Below, piece by piece: positions 1 through 15,000 of a stretch of 64,000 bases of DNA. This DNA comes from Aedes albopictus (lineage: Eukaryota; Arthropoda; Insecta; Diptera; Culicidae). The stretch lies in the NCBI RefSeq assembly GCF_035046485.1, contig NC_085137.1, forward strand, positions 256,020,733 to 256,084,732, read 5' to 3'. Both the position numbers and the translations under genes were made by a program. Position 1 is the stretch's first letter. Each line of letters starts with the position of its first letter. The notes below the pieces were generated by a model. That model was not told where the DNA came from and ran no database searches. It was given only the letters and a program-made list of their open reading frames with translations.

Positions 1-2897
1 TCTCCTTGGAAACACATTGCTGGTCAAGTTGCTGGTAATAGAATCACCACAAAACCTTAGTTGCAAGCATGAAAAACCGGAAGTGTCCAATGTTTATCGA
101 GTAATCAAAAGATTTTCCGTGGGTTTGGCGGCCTAGTTTATAGAAAAATGTTTTATGCAAACATATCTGACATCATTAAACTGTAATAATGATCAAATCT
201 CATTCAGGAATGATTTTATGAGTTGGGCTATTATACCCCATCTTAACATTTTGGACTTTATTCCCCTATAGTTATTTCGATGGCGGGTCGGTGACCAACT
301 TTGTGCATCTTAGGCATAACAACTAGCTAGTTTATCGACCGTATGAGATTTTCTATTTGAAACTTCTATAGCTTTGTCGGTCATTGTCTACTCACAGGGC
401 AAGGGATTAGATATTTAAAGAAGGTATTGAAATGAAAGATTTGATAGCTATCAATACTATAGTATTCGCTAGGGTGCAAACAAGTGTGAAATTGTTTATT
501 TAGAAGGTGAAAATTCAGCATGAAGACCATAAATGAATTCAAACCGACGTCGTTTGAGCCGCACCTCATTGGTGAACAGATGCTTGGGACAGTAACCGTG
601 ACAACTTAAAAATCTTTCAATGACAATAAATTTCTACATACAATAATTCGTTCTGTTTATTTTTTTTTCATTAATGCTTTAAACGCCATGATCAGAAGCG
701 GTGATGTTCAACAGAACGTGACATTACACGGGGAAATAAGAGACCGGTCAAATTATCACATACCAAAGTGGCTGCAGCGAAACTTTAGCACATGTTTGTA
801 AAACCGTAGGATATGTCAAACAAGGAAGCTGAAGACGCGGTTGTGACAATAAAAAATTAAAACTTGAAAAAAAAATCTAATAGAACGAATCAAAGGGAGA
901 AAATTTATATTGAATGGAGTTTTAAAAGCTGTCTGTAGATTCCATCCAATTTAACATCGATGATTTCTTTTCAAATCACCTTATTGATAGATAATTGTTG
1001 TAGCCGTCGTGTGAATGCCAGACTGCTAGTATTACTGTTACGCTCTGTGCTACACACTGGTACTCATGATACAGCAAAAAAAAACCATTCTGCAATACAT
1101 TGGATTTGCATTCATCACATGCATGCAACTGGAGTGTATGGTGCTGTGTAAACAGCGTGTAACTCAAATTACATCGACGACGTCGGTGCCCTCTAGTGAC
1201 ACATTCAACAACAGACATTATACATGCAAAGTTGTCACTGTATGTCTGGGGCAGTTTGATATGATACCAGGTCAGTTCACAGTTGAACTGTACTGTTGTT
1301 CGAAAGCTTATCTGCGTTGCTTCGCGTAACTTGTGATTTAATTGGCTTTTGAAGCTATTGCTAATCTTAAATGTGTTATCACTTTTCGCTCTTCAACTGA
1401 ATCAACTGAAAAAGGCCATTTATTCATTCATCATTCAACCTTTCTGAAACGATATGACGTCCAGACTCAAACTTTGCACCCACTGTGTGCCCACCAGCGA
1501 GCGTGAATGGGCATAAGGAAATAAGCTCACTTTCCGCTCACGAACCTCGGCTTAGACGTGAATAGTGAATATCTCACCCGAACGCACACCTTGCTGCGCG
1601 CAACCTCTACACAAAAGCTGTGGTATGAATAATCATTAAACACACAAACAACAGCTGCTCGCGGCTTAGTGTGTTGTTGGCGAGTAGCGGTGTCGACGGG
1701 CAGACTGAGCCCCAACAAGATATACACACTGACCCCACGGTTCTCCCCCTAATACACTGCCACCATATCTCCGCATTCAAGTGCAGTAATTCATCGCTTT
1801 GATCAGCGCTGTAGCAAGGACATGTCGAAACCCCCAAAATTTTAAATCACACACCCAAAGAAAGTGAACACTGCTTTCAGAAATTGTAAATTGTAAATTC
1901 TCACCTCCATTGGTAAACAATATGAGTTAACCAGTTATTATATTGAGGTATTGTATGGAACCCATAATCAACTCATAAACTACCATCCGCCTCCTACACC
2001 TTCCATTGCTGTCGTAAATACGGAAATAAGTCAGTAGTTAGATGGAGCATCATGGTGTTTTATTTGAATTCAAAGCGGAAAATGTCAGAGGTCGTTCTGA
2101 CCCACTTCAAGGTGCGCAAGAAATCCAAAATTGACCATTTAAGACTCGAACTCAAGACTCCTACTAACTCGACAGGCGTGATATCGTCATTCCAAATTGT
2201 GCTAAACCTTTGATTGATCTCTAGCTACGCCGCCGGTCTGGCGTTCAAATGCGCGACCGGCGATGAACGGACACTCTACACCAGAGCCGTGCGCATATGT
2301 TTCCATATATTTTTAGTCCGTCGTCATCGTCGTCGTCGTCGTCTTTGTCGTAGTCATCGTCATCGTCGTCGTTCGTTGGTGAGGCCAAAACATTATATCT
2401 TACTACACGCATTCAGTCGTTCTTCGGACAGCAGTGTCTACAGGCTGTTCTAGCTCCGCGGTCCGCGAAATTCGAAACAAGTCACACAAAAAAAGCACAA
2501 AACCGGACAAGAAGGTCGTGACGGATGAGTGCTTAGTAGAGTAGACTTGGATGAGTCAAGTGACTTTTTTGTGCGGGATAAATTCCATTCTAAGGATTAT
2601 TGAGACTCGTCGTCATCATCGTCGTTGTCTCCGTCTTCAAGCCTAGGGGTGTTCAAGCTGTGTCTGGTTGGGTTTGAAAAGTGCGCTCAAATGCTGATTG
2701 TGGATAATTGCGAGTGCTGCCTTTGGTGTTGTTGATACGGATTTGCACGGTGTCGTCGTCGTCGTCTTCGCTAGTAGTAAACGAATGAATGTGTAAACAG
2801 AGCAGTGTGTTACGTAGAGCCATATACAACAGATAATTACCTATTGAATGAAGTGAGCCAAAGCACAGAACGAAGCAAGTGAAAGAAACAAATAACC
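1..2897. other. Upstream region, no gene recognised
   Basis: No open frame here has coding character; the short ones overlap on both strands. Triplet tracts of the CGT/GTC type occur near 2319-2373, 2608-2631 and 2751-2770, just before the transporter start codon, so the last 600 bases may hold its promoter and 5' UTR. An initiator-like TTCAGTC sits near 2410 but no supporting core element could be confirmed. Confidence 0.4.
2319..2373. repeat. CGT/CAT triplet microsatellite
   Basis: Imperfect run of CGT units with CAT, CTT and AGT variants. It lies about 0.5 kb upstream of the transporter ATG, possibly in its promoter or 5' UTR. Confidence 0.7.
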
Positions 2898-3093
2898 ATG
2901 TCGGAAGCAAACGAAAGCAGTAGTAGTAGCAGTGTCACTAATAATCTACTCGATGACAACAGGAAAAATGGCGCCGTCCGAGTGCAGATTGTTCCGTCCC
3001 AGCCGAAAACCCTGTCCCACCTGCCACCGCGGCCAGCCGTGGATCTGGCCTTCCACAAGCTCTCCTACCGGGTCAAGGAAGGGAGGAAAAACA
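2898..3093 (+). CDS. ABCG transporter exon 1
   Basis: Residues 1-65 plus one base. A Ser-rich cytoplasmic N-terminus is followed by [16 protein letters not shown], which matches the start of the ABCG1-type nucleotide-binding domain. Donor is A|GTGAGT at 3094. Confidence 0.93.
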
Positions 3094-6000
3094 GTGAGTA
3101 ACGATCCCATTTGCTTATATTCATTTTCTTAAAACTGTTCAATGCAAGAAAGTAACTGCCTTTCTGCGTCAGCAAACATTTAGTGTAAGCCTTTCCACTT
3201 CTATCATAGTTCATTTGAAAAACACTCAATTTAAACATGGTTTCAGCATCACAGCTTAGTTTCGTACATGTGGCTTACAATTTAGTCTCAGTCTTCAAAA
3301 TCCAAGTTCTATTTGGATTAATTATGATAATCAGCCCATAAACATTCTCGACAATCTCGACATCAGTGAACACCCACTCATTCAAAGGACCCATATATAG
3401 ACTATTTCAGATATTATAAATAGGTACACTCCTCCTCTTCTTGGCGTAACGTCCTCACTGGGACAAAGCCTGCTTCTCAGCTTAGTGTTCTATGAGCACT
3501 TCCACAGTTATTAACTGAGAGCTTCCTCTGCCAATGACCATTTTGCATGTGTATATCGTGTGGCAGGCACGAAGATACTCTATGCCCAAGGAAGTCAAGG
3601 AAATTTCCTTTACGAAAAGATCCTGGACCGACCGGGAATCGAACCCGTCACCCTCAGCATGGTTAGGTACACTATGGTCCACAGTTTAACATTTCCTTTC
3701 AATAACATGATATTTTGAAGAACAGTCGAGTTCTCAACCATTTAATACATTCCTAAGCCTCTTTTCTGTAAATAGAAAGTCGCAAAAGGTAAAAATAAGT
3801 ATACAAATATGTTTTTTTTTTTAATTTTTACCAATTTCAATAAATTAAATTGATTGCTGAATAAGCGCATATTAAGCCTTAAATAAGCCTTTCAAAGAAC
3901 CTCAAACCAGCTTAAAGTTTGATAAAATCACCAAAATTAGATGTTTAGGGGTTGAATAAAAGATTGTATATCGTGTGCTCAGCTTTTGTTCAAATGAAGG
4001 CTGCTTTAAAATGGTTGGAAAAACGATTGTTCAGCATGAAATTGTTATTTGGTAATACCGCAGAGTAATACCAACTAACAGTATTAGATAGTCATCGGCA
4101 AAACCATAAGTAGGAAAACCGCTATTATTGAGTTGCCTCAATAGCGTATCTGCTACGAGATTCCACAAAAGCGGTGACAAGACTCCTCTTTGGGGGCATC
4201 CACAAACACTCAATTTCCTAATCGCTGCTTGACGCAATGTCGAGAAGAGATGTCGGTTTTTGAGCATTTGGAAAATATAATTGGAAATCATTGAAGATAT
4301 ACTATGACTCCGTGCGAGTTCCAATATGGCATCGGAAGACACGTTGTCAAAGGCATCCTCGATATTTTAGAAAGCACTCAAACAAGGACGATCCACAATA
4401 CGTTCTAAGCATTTCAGAAGAAAAGAGATCGAACTGATAGGTCTAAAACTCTTTGCTTCTTCATACGATGCACGACCCACTTTCGGAATAAACTTCACAG
4501 TTATATCCCGCCAAGATTTGGGAATATACCCTGCAGCAAAACTGCAACAGGTATTTTTTTCAAAACATGTTTGAAATAATCAAATCCCTTCTGAAGCACA
4601 ATAGGATAAATCCCATCTGCCCCAGGAGATTTGTGTACACTCAATAGATTCTATAGTTACAATACTGCGAGCCGAAGCCAGTGAATCATAACTGCAAGAA
4701 AAGACCTCAGGTTCATCCGAAGATGTAATATTCACACATCCAGGGAAGTGCGTGCTGAATAAGCATTCCCGAACTTCCTTATCAGACGATGTGAGATCGC
4801 CATTTTGCAAACGAAGTTCGTTCACTCGGAAATGACTGACTTTACTCAAACTAGAAACATTTGTACAAAGGTGTTTCCAGCCGGATCGTTCAGCAGACCG
4901 GAGAGCTTTCGTGTAGGTCTTGCGAGCCGACCTGAAATCCAAGAGCCAGTCTGTTCCAACTCTTTCTACATTGTTTCCTGTGTTTCGCCATATCAGAGTT
5001 TCACCAAGAGATTCCTCTTGTGATCTTCACAGACCGTAGAGGGCATGCTTCTTCAAAAGCTTCCATGATCAAGGTCGTTGTAGTATCAACGGTATCATCT
5101 AACTCACATGGATGGTGAGTATGATTTACGCGGCCGCGTAAATCAAAACCGCGTAAAAAAACCTGACTGTAGACGTATTTCCTGTTGAGTTTTCCAACAG
5201 ATACATCTATTGTGATAGCACATACATCTCTGGTGATGAGTGCAGTAACAATTGCGTTGTTGACAAACACATAGGTTCGAGGCACGGCACGTGATTGGAT
5301 CGGTATCGATTGGAAAACGCCAAAGGCGAGGATACACAGAACTGTGTAATTCGCATAATGCGAAACCATATTGGTGAAAATTTTAAGTAATGGATCATTG
5401 AAGCCGACTTTTCCGCTACTCATCGCATCAAAACAAAAGCGCCATCGTATATGGACGGTAACACAGTGACAGCAGTCGAGTTACGTCAAACACACAAGGC
5501 TACGGTGGCGCTATTTGTTCATTTCATAGCGGCCGTTTTAGTTATTTTAGTGATCCTTTCACAATACCTTTATAACCCCGCTCTTATTTAGCCTCGAGTA
5601 AGACTAAAGAAGGGCAGCTAATTGTCTCGGAGGAACACAAGGTCCACTGCACCATTGCTCCGGTTAGCGCAGTAAGGGCAACATACTGTAGGCTGTAACT
5701 TTCGTTATAATGCTCCAATCTTTATGAAATTAGGAATGTGCATTAGGGTGGCTCAAGCTTGTATGGCAAAACCACATGTCAAAAAGTTCGATGGGCCCCC
5801 TTCTCATTTCGTTCTTAATGACGCCACGATGCTCTGGTCAAATTTTCAGCTAAATCCGTTAACATTAGGGCGGTGCTAAACTCGTTTGAAGTTTGTATGG
5901 GAGTTTATATGGGAGAACATCGATTTTTGCAATTTTCTTCTGAGGGGTTGTAATTTTCCTTGAAACACGTAATCAATCCTATATAAATATAGCCTGGGAT

Positions 6001-9000
6001 ATGCCGAAAAACTTTGTCGAAGACTGCAACGTAGTCAGACACTTACGAAAAAAGTTATAGCCTAGACAGTACGGGCCCATTCAATGAGATTTTATTGCTA
6101 TTGTTATTCCTTTACATGTTAAATGTTAAGCACCACCAGATGGTCTGCATGTAATATCTTTATCTTTTCTTCCAAGCTTCGGAAGACTTTGTGGTCTTCG
6201 ACAAAGTTTTCCGGCACATGTAAGACAATATATCTATATAATCGGTTATGTGTGTTGAGTAAAAATAGTGCCCCTCATGAGAAAAATGCTAAAAACGATG
6301 TTTTCCCATATAAACTCCCATACAAACTTCAAATGAGTTTAGCACCGCCCTAATATTAACGGATTTAGCTGAAAATTTGACCAGAGCATCGTGGCGTCAT
6401 ATAGAACGAAATGAGAAGGGGGCCCATCGAACTTTTTGACATGTGGTATTTTGAGTCACGCTAATGTGCATTTTCAAGCTTATGTACTTTCAGAATACAC
6501 TTCAAAATTTCACCCTTAGGTATGAAACCTCTTAAATGAACAAGAATGCGTGGTGTAAATGCATCAAGATAGAATGGTAACAATAAACAACGAATCGCCG
6601 TCTAATTCACATTCAAACAAACATCACGCAAGTTGCAGTTCAGCTAACACCGCCTTCGTTCATCGTGTCAAGATAATTTGAAAGCTTCCGAGAAAAAAAG
6701 ATACACGTCTCATTTTAACTATCTTGTATATAATGACATGGAACCAGTTCCAGAACGTATGGATATAATGAGTTAATAAAATATTCGAACAGGTTGCATC
6801 TTTCCCATATATTTCGGAATTGGAATGACACTGCCTTACTTTCTGAACTCGAATGGGGATTTCAGTTGTAAAACGAAAAAGGTGCGCCACCACTCATTGT
6901 AACTCGGACGACGTTGTTTATCACGGCAATTAATTGAACTTTGCTCCGAAATACGTCAAACGGTATATTCCATTGTTTGAATTTTATCTTTCGCAAAGGG
7001 AAATAATCCACACGTATTATTCCGCAGCGATAAGGTTCACGTGTTTCAGAAAGGAATTCGATATGTAAAAGGTAAATGAAGCCGATGAAAGTGATACGTA
7101 AGGACCTGACTTTTGATCCTCGAAGGTGTATCCCATTGGAATACTTCACTAGTCTCAGTTGGGTATCGGTTATATGTTAATTCCTCACTGAGCTGGTATG
7201 AAACAGTGAAAAAGTCGAAACAAAGGCTTCAGAAGTTTATGCCCGGTCCGTTTACTCATTATCAGTGATTAAATATTCACCCGCTACACTCAAGGTGGAA
7301 TCGAATCGTTATCTTCATCCAATACCAGCAAGAAATCGACGCCCCGGCTCTGTACAGTCAGTAGCTTGCCCGCGATTGATTGTGCGATGTGAGAACTCTG
7401 ACACTTGGTAACACAATGCACATTTTCCTTTCCAAGAGCTACCAGGCAAGTAACACTCTGAGGAAGTCTAGGCTGGGGGATTCCGCCATCGCCGTCCACT
7501 GAACTGGCTTTGCACGCCGATTGAAGACGGACGACGGCGACGACAAGCACCAATTGATGCCAGACGTTGGCGCTCACAAAGAGGATCGCGGGCAGGGCGG
7601 ACGTTAAGTAACACACAAAGAAGTAAAAAGCCATATCTGAGCTGGTTCTTGTAGAAAATATGTTGAATCATCGTAACTAACTCACTTGCGAATGAGGAGA
7701 GGACCGGATAATGAAGGATTCTTGGGGCTTTCAATGTTCTGTTTTGTGCGAGATTTCTTCTTCTGTGATGTGTTATTTAGAAAGATGTTTGCTTCTCTAG
7801 GAGGCTTACGCAAAGCCGGTCCAAAGTACGCTCTGTACATGCGTAGTTCAAATGAGATGTTGTTTCATTCATCCTGTATCATGCATGAGACATGTGCTAG
7901 TAGTAAAAAGAGGGAATCACACCTATAAACACAAAATGTTGTTGATCATTTAATATATTTTCCGGAGAGTATAACGTTGTTGAATGGATGCTGAGGTGGT
8001 CAATGTGCACCTGAAATCACTCAAATTTATTTATGAAATTTTGACGGAATTCTGTAACTTAAAGAAATGTTGTAAGAAATTCTCTGCAAATGTCTGTAAA
8101 CAGAGGAATGCATAATTATAATAAGGGGATTCACTTAACAGCGTGAACTGATTACTGATTAAACGTCGAGATCACCAAGGCAATACTTGATTATTTCATT
8201 CGCAAAATCATGAAACATTTCAAATAAGCAGAAAATCATAGCTTACGCAGTAATTTAATCTGTTTAGTGAGTACCCCTAATGTTGCGAGAAAATTCATCA
8301 CTATTCTTGTCGTTGATTATTGAGAATGTATACTGAGGCTGTGCGTGCGAGTTGTTGCATTTTACAACCTTCTGTCACGTGTTTCCTCAGTTTGATGTTT
8401 TGATTTTGGCCGGATGAACAATGGGCTGGTGGCGTTACGGGCGCTAAGATATCCGACAGACATTATGTATTTACAAAGTAACTGGATCATAGGGTGACTT
8501 TTTTTGTCGGCCAATTTGAACGAAACTTTTTTCGAAATCAGGTTTTCCGTTCCTAAATATTTTTTATGACATCGTTGCTTTAATTTTGGCTATAATTATT
8601 TATTTTGTGACCAGTACCTTTCCCATTTTTTTTGCCGAAGTCAACAAGTTTAAAGTTGTACAGAATTATTTAATGCACTTTGTACTACATTAGTACTGCA
8701 ACTTATCACACCGATAGTCTTTATATTTTGCATGTCTAAAAACACATTAAGCTATGGCCAAAAGATCAAACTCACACCAACTCCCGATTAGACGTGTGCG
8801 CCGAAGCAGTTTTCACCGGTGGCGGCGCTTATAATAAGTTGAGGCAGTGGCGGCGGCGACGACGGCGTAATCGGAGTGACCTTATTTTTTTAGTTAAAAA
8901 ACGTCAATTGGAACTGTGTGGCTTCGTGGTCGTGCGGCTAAGGTCACCAAGCCTTTAGTCGCATCGTGCTAAGGAGCGCGGGTTCGATTCCCGCCGCAGC

Positions 9001-12000
9001 TGTCAGGAAAAGTTTTCGGCTGTGCCACTGGACGTTGCATGCTAGTCCGTTGTCTAGTGTCGTGCTTCCTTCAAAGAGCAAATAGCTCACTGGAAGCATT
9101 AAACGTGTCTGTGTCTTAAAAAAAAAAATACAGAATAATTTGTTTCCTGTAATTAAGTACAATTTTCATCTATTTTGTGAGAAAGTTTTAAAATCTGAAA
9201 TTTTAATAAAAACTATCCTTGCAAGAGTTACGCTATAAATATAAACCCTTAAGGACGTTTAACAGAAAATTTATAAAGGATTCCTCTCGATAGAAATTCA
9301 CAAAGTCGCACGTCTCTTCTAAGGATATTATTTTCTAAAACTTATTTTAAACTAGTGCTGTCATGGTTAAATCTGTTTATTTTTAGTTCTGTTGGGGTTC
9401 TTTTCAGGAATTCTTCGAGGGATTCTGTCATGCGTTTCTATAGGAAGTCCTCAAGAAAATTCTTATCTTAATAGATTCTTCTGGAAGTTCCTCCAGGGGG
9501 CTTCCTGGAAGATCCTTAGATATTTTTCCACGGGTGGGATCGCAAAATTCTCTAGAGATTTATAGAAACCTTCTTCAGGGATTCTTTTATTTTTTTTCCG
9601 GTAACCCTTAAAAATGCCTTCAAAAAATCTTTCAGGAGTTACTTTAAAAATCACTTCAGGATTTGTTTCTTGACTTTTCTCCAGGAATATCTCAAGAATA
9701 TCTCTTCTTAGAATTACTGCACAGCATTCTCAAGTTTCCCAGGATATTTATTTTTGGATTCCTTTTAGAATAGTTCTTCTAGGGAAATTGTATCACCAAT
9801 ACCATGCAGGCATTGAACAAGAAATTCTTTCAAAAATTCAAAATATCTCCAGGAGTTCTTCCTGGGTTTTATTCCAAATCATCCTTCAACAATTCATTAA
9901 GGGAATTATTCACGAACTCTTTTAGAACCTTTGTCTGCAATTTCTGCACGAATTCCCGATTAATTGTTTCCAAGGATTGCTTCAGAAACTTCTTCATGAT
10001 TCAATTCAGAAATTCCTCAAGATTTTTTTAAATGCCTGCAGGGAATTTATCCGAAACTTCTCTAGGATTTTTTCCTTAAATTTTCCAAAAATGTCCCATA
10101 AAATTCTTCTACAAATTCCTCCAAAGCCATCTCAGGAGTTTTTTTTTCTCACCCCTCTGTTGGGGAAATTAAACCACTGCGTCCAAAAGACTGAACTTTT
10201 GTGGTGAATCTCAGGAGCCCTCAAGGGACTTTTCCAGGAGCTCCTCCAACGATTGTTTCTGAAATAATTTCAATTAAATCTCATCGGAAAATTTTAAAAA
10301 ATTTCTATAGGAATCCTTACAGGTAACCCTCGATGAATAACTCTTACATGTTTAATGTGATTTCATAAAATACTTCTGTAAATATCTGTGGAGTAATATC
10401 AGCGGCGTCATAATCGCGATTTTTTCCGCAGTCAAGTTCGCAGATTGTGAACATTCCTCGGTACCCAATTACGTAATTTATGTTTATTCCTTTACTGTCT
10501 GATTGTTGTAACACGCTAAATATAACTAACACAAAAGACAATTTACACGGAAAAATACACGGTAATGAATATTACTGGGTACCGAACTGGACACACAATG
10601 GTTTATGGTTTTCTTTGGTACATCGAGGTCTTGAAATTAGTCTATGGTAGAATCTCAAAGAACTCCCGGATAGGACGAATCTCTAAAAGAATCCCTGGAA
10701 ATATTTCTGAAAAAACCGCCGAGACCTTCTAGGCATTTCTTCGGTAATCCCTGATGATATTTTAAGCGGGAATCCTTGGAAGAATTTCCGAAGGAATTGC
10801 TGAAAATTCTGAAAATGGAAAAAAAATCATGGAAAAAATGTTTAAGGTAATCTGTTACTGACATTCATGAAAAATCCTTAAACTACCGAAGGAGTCTTAA
10901 GTGATATTTTAGAAGGAAATCTTTAGTATCTGTAGTAAGCTTTAAATGGAATCCATCAAGGAATTTCTGGAAGAATCCTTGGAGGAGTTTTTGAATAAAT
11001 TTTTCATCAAATTCCTCAAGATTATGTGAAAGAGTCCCAAGGAATTTTCTGAAATAATTCTAGAAAGTGTTGCATAAGAAATTTCTGGAAACTCTCACTC
11101 AGAAACCCTTGCTAGAATTTCTACAAGGATTTATCAAAAAACATTTAGAAAAAATTCAAGAGAAATCTTTTACCAAAATTCATGGAGGATGTTCGGAAAG
11201 AATTCTCGGGGGAGTTCATGAACCTATTTTTAAAATAATCTCTGAAGGGCTGTCTGAAGACATACTATATCTTCTCTAAAGGTTCCTAGAAATTTTAACC
11301 CTATCCATGGATCGCATCACCGACCCAGCGGTGACTCCCAGATCTCCCATCCTTTCCGTCTAACAAACACCCCAGTCCGTGCTGGTTGTGGGGACGCAGA
11401 GTGCTCTCGGTCTCTAGTTGCAACAACCAGTACACTCTAACATTCCTTTCCCTTCCCAGCTGACTATAAGGACTTGGCCGGCGCCGTTATTGATCAAATA
11501 TCTAAAGGTTCCTAGAAATTTCCAAAGGAATATATGTAAAACTTTCTAGAAATTTTTACTGAAATATTTTTAAATTTCTTAACGAATCTTAACGAATCTT
11601 AACGAAGAAAAAATCCTAATGGTATTCTTTCAAGAATTTGAAGAGGAATTACTGGTGAAATGCGTAGAGGAATACCCGGAGAAACTCATGAACTATATGA
11701 TTTTTTCTTAAAGCTCACTGAAAGAATATCCACTGGAATTACTACTAAACAAAATCATGGACGAACTTCTATAGAATATCCTGGAGACACTCCACGAAGT
11801 AATACATAGGAGAGGTCCGAAGGAGGAATTTCCGATAACTGTGTAAACTGTGACTTGTGTGACTTTATTTATGGAGTCATTTCAGTGGTTCTGCATAGAA
11901 ATTCTTTGGGTAATTTATGGAGGAACTTAAAGCATGGCAAAAAAATATTTCTGAAGGAACATTCGGTTTTTTTTTAAGAATTTAGTAAAACAAAATATTT

Positions 12001-15000
12001 GGCATAAACCGTTAAATTATGTGTTAATTGACCAATTCATACTTTGATGCCTGCAAAAAATAAATTCCAAAAATAGCTCAAAATTGTGACGTGCTGAAGC
12101 AAATCTGGGCCCGGATTCGGATTCAGCGGTCGAAAATGTGTCAGAGACACATACGTTTGCTTTTGAGACAGACCACATGCAGAAAAATGGCGCTTGTCCA
12201 CAAAATGGCGCATCCACAAAAAGTTGATCGGTTTCGCCTTTTTTGTCTTTTTTTTAGTCGTTCTCCTCCCCATCCGCTTACCGACGGTCTAAAAATAGAT
12301 TTTCGAGCTGCCGCCATTGCTGCCGTCACCAACACAATCACATTCCGGGTTTGTTAGTGGCAAAAGTGCAGTTGTTTGAATCAATCCATTATTTCATGTT
12401 GAAAATACCATATCTTTGTTTGTTTTAACAAACTGTCAAAAATTTAAACAAATGAAAATATTTGTATTATCAAACAATAGAACAGTTCAGGTTAAACGAG
12501 AAATCAGTTTGTCGCTATAATAAACTGGAAAATCGGTTGATTTGAACTAGAATTTAATTGTGTTTACAATTTATTTATCTGCGTGTTCTTAAAGAATCCG
12601 AAGAAAAAATCCTAATGGTATTCTTTCAAGAGTTTGAGGAGGAATTATTGGTGAAATACGTAGAGGAATACCCGGAGAAACTCATGAACTATATGATTTT
12701 TTTCAGAACTCACTGAAAGAATATCCACTGGAAGTACTACTAAACAAAATCATTGAAGAACTTCTGAAGAATATCCTGGAGACACTCCACGAAGTAATAT
12801 ATAGAAGAAGTCCGAAGGAGGAATTCCCGAACGAACCCTGGGATAACTGTGTAAACTGTGACTTGTGTGAGTTTATTTATGGAGCCATTTCAGTGGTTCT
12901 GCATAGAAATTCTTTGGATAATTTATGGAGGAACTTAAAGCATGGCTAAAAAATATTTCTGAAGGAACATTCGGAATTTTTTTAAGAATTAAGTAAAACA
13001 AAATATTAGGCATAAACCGTTAACTTGTGTGTTAATTGACCAATTCATACTTTGATGACTATAAAAAATAAATTCAAAAAATCACATATTTTACCCTATA
13101 AATTGAGGTATATTTCAAAATTGTGACGTGCTGGAGCAAACTGAACCGGATTCGGATTCAGCGGCCCAAAATCTGTCAGAGGCACATGCGTTTGCTTTTA
13201 AGACAGACCAAAAGTTAATTCAACGATCAGCGATCAAATCTGACTATACAGTATACATGTTGGGATCCCAGGTAAACCATCCCATTGAGCCATCTTCTCG
13301 GACTATAGTGCGCGAAAACACATCCTTTACTCCAATCACAATTCAACGATCAGATCCCAACTGCCGATCTGTCGTACCACTCAACGTAAACTGTCTTTAT
13401 TTCTTCAGTACAATGCAATGGATACAATTCAAGTTAATAGAGGCTTCCAGTAATTTTCATTGAACAAATTTGAAATATAACATACATGTCTATGGTTGCT
13501 CCTCCGTGATTGATCTTTTTTTTTTTTTTTTAAATCACTTAACCTAATTTACAGCTCTATTGTCCACTTGGGCACTGCGTGAGCGATTCCAATTGGAACC
13601 TGTACATACACTTTGTACAGCGCCTAAATGTATTCTATTTCTAATTGTACTACATCGAACTGGTTGCGTTGCGCTGCTTTCACTCTCTACCCTATCATGG
13701 TAGAACGATGAGCACGAGGATGTTGATGTGTGGCTGTTGGTTGTTCCTGTTTCCAGTCCGATTGAGGGTCCATTATGGGTTGCCGTTCGCCGATGTCCAA
13801 ATATCCGGGTTCATTTGAGCCATGGGCTCAGAAGAGGGTCAGTGTCAGCTGCTCTCAGGGGAAAAGAGCAACCGACGAAAGTGCCGGGGCTGGGTTCGAA
13901 CCCATGACCATCTGCTTACGAAGCAAACGTGGTGATTGATCTTAGCTGGTGCCAATTGCACTGAGATCTAAATGAATAAGGGCTGGGACACTCCACTTAT
14001 TCTCAAAGTGCAATTTAAGCAGCTCATACAGTTTTGATCAATAACGGCGCCGGCCACGTCCTTATAGTCAGTTGAGAAGGGAAAGGAATGTTAGAGTGTG
14101 CTGGTTGTTGCTACTAAAGACCGAGAGCACCTCTGCATCCCCACAACCAGCACGGACTGGGGTATTTGTTAGACGGAAAGGATGGGAGATCTGGGAGTCA
14201 CCGTTGGGTCGGTGATGCGATCTATGGATTGGGGATGTTCGTAAGGGGGTAACTCCCGCTGAGACCGGCCCACTATTTACACCTTGTCTTCAAAAATGTT
14301 TAAGGTGCCGATTTTTTGAAAGTCCTTGCTAAAAAGTAAGGAAAATGCATTTGGTTACTCAAATTGATGGACCCCCGTTAGTTAGAGCCACAACAATTTT
14401 TGCAGACCCCTCGATTTTGGTCAAATGGTGCCACGTTATAACTCGAAAACTTGTCCAAAAACCACCTCAAAACGAATTGTTATTGAAAAGAGGGAAGATA
14501 CAGGGGATGGCCAAAATGTTTGGGATAGGCAACTTTTTTTTCTCTCACAAAAAAGTTCAACATGCTATAACTTTTCATAGAGCGCATCAAATAATCTCAA
14601 ATTTTGACTGTTTGTCAACCTACTATATGTGCATCATTGGTACAAATTTGGGCTCGATTGCTTAATATTTCGCAAAGTTAGAACCGTTCGGATAAAACAC
14701 TATTTTTCAGACAACTCATTTTTGAGCTGTCATATCTCGGAAACCAGTGAACCGAATTGAATGAAATTTTGAACGCACACTAGCAATATGTGAATGCTTC
14801 ATAAACTATTAAAACACAGGTGCTTTTTGAACGTTAAAAAAAGTTATCATGGATTGACACTTTTTGGGTTTTTCTCGAAAAAATGCAATTTTTTTACATC
14901 AATGTCAATAAATTTTAGTGTTGATATCCAAAGATTTTCCACTTCTGTTCTCAAGTTATCTCTAATCAGATATATTCGAGCCTATTTAGATTGAAGGAAA

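Noticed and set aside
2404..2445. Core promoter with initiator TTCAGTC and a downstream element
   Set aside because: The initiator-like word is present but the downstream motif (AGGCT at the expected distance) does not fit well; not supported enough to annotate.
8917..8995. Possible functional tRNA
   Set aside because: Followed by a non-tRNA body and poly(A) as in SINEs.
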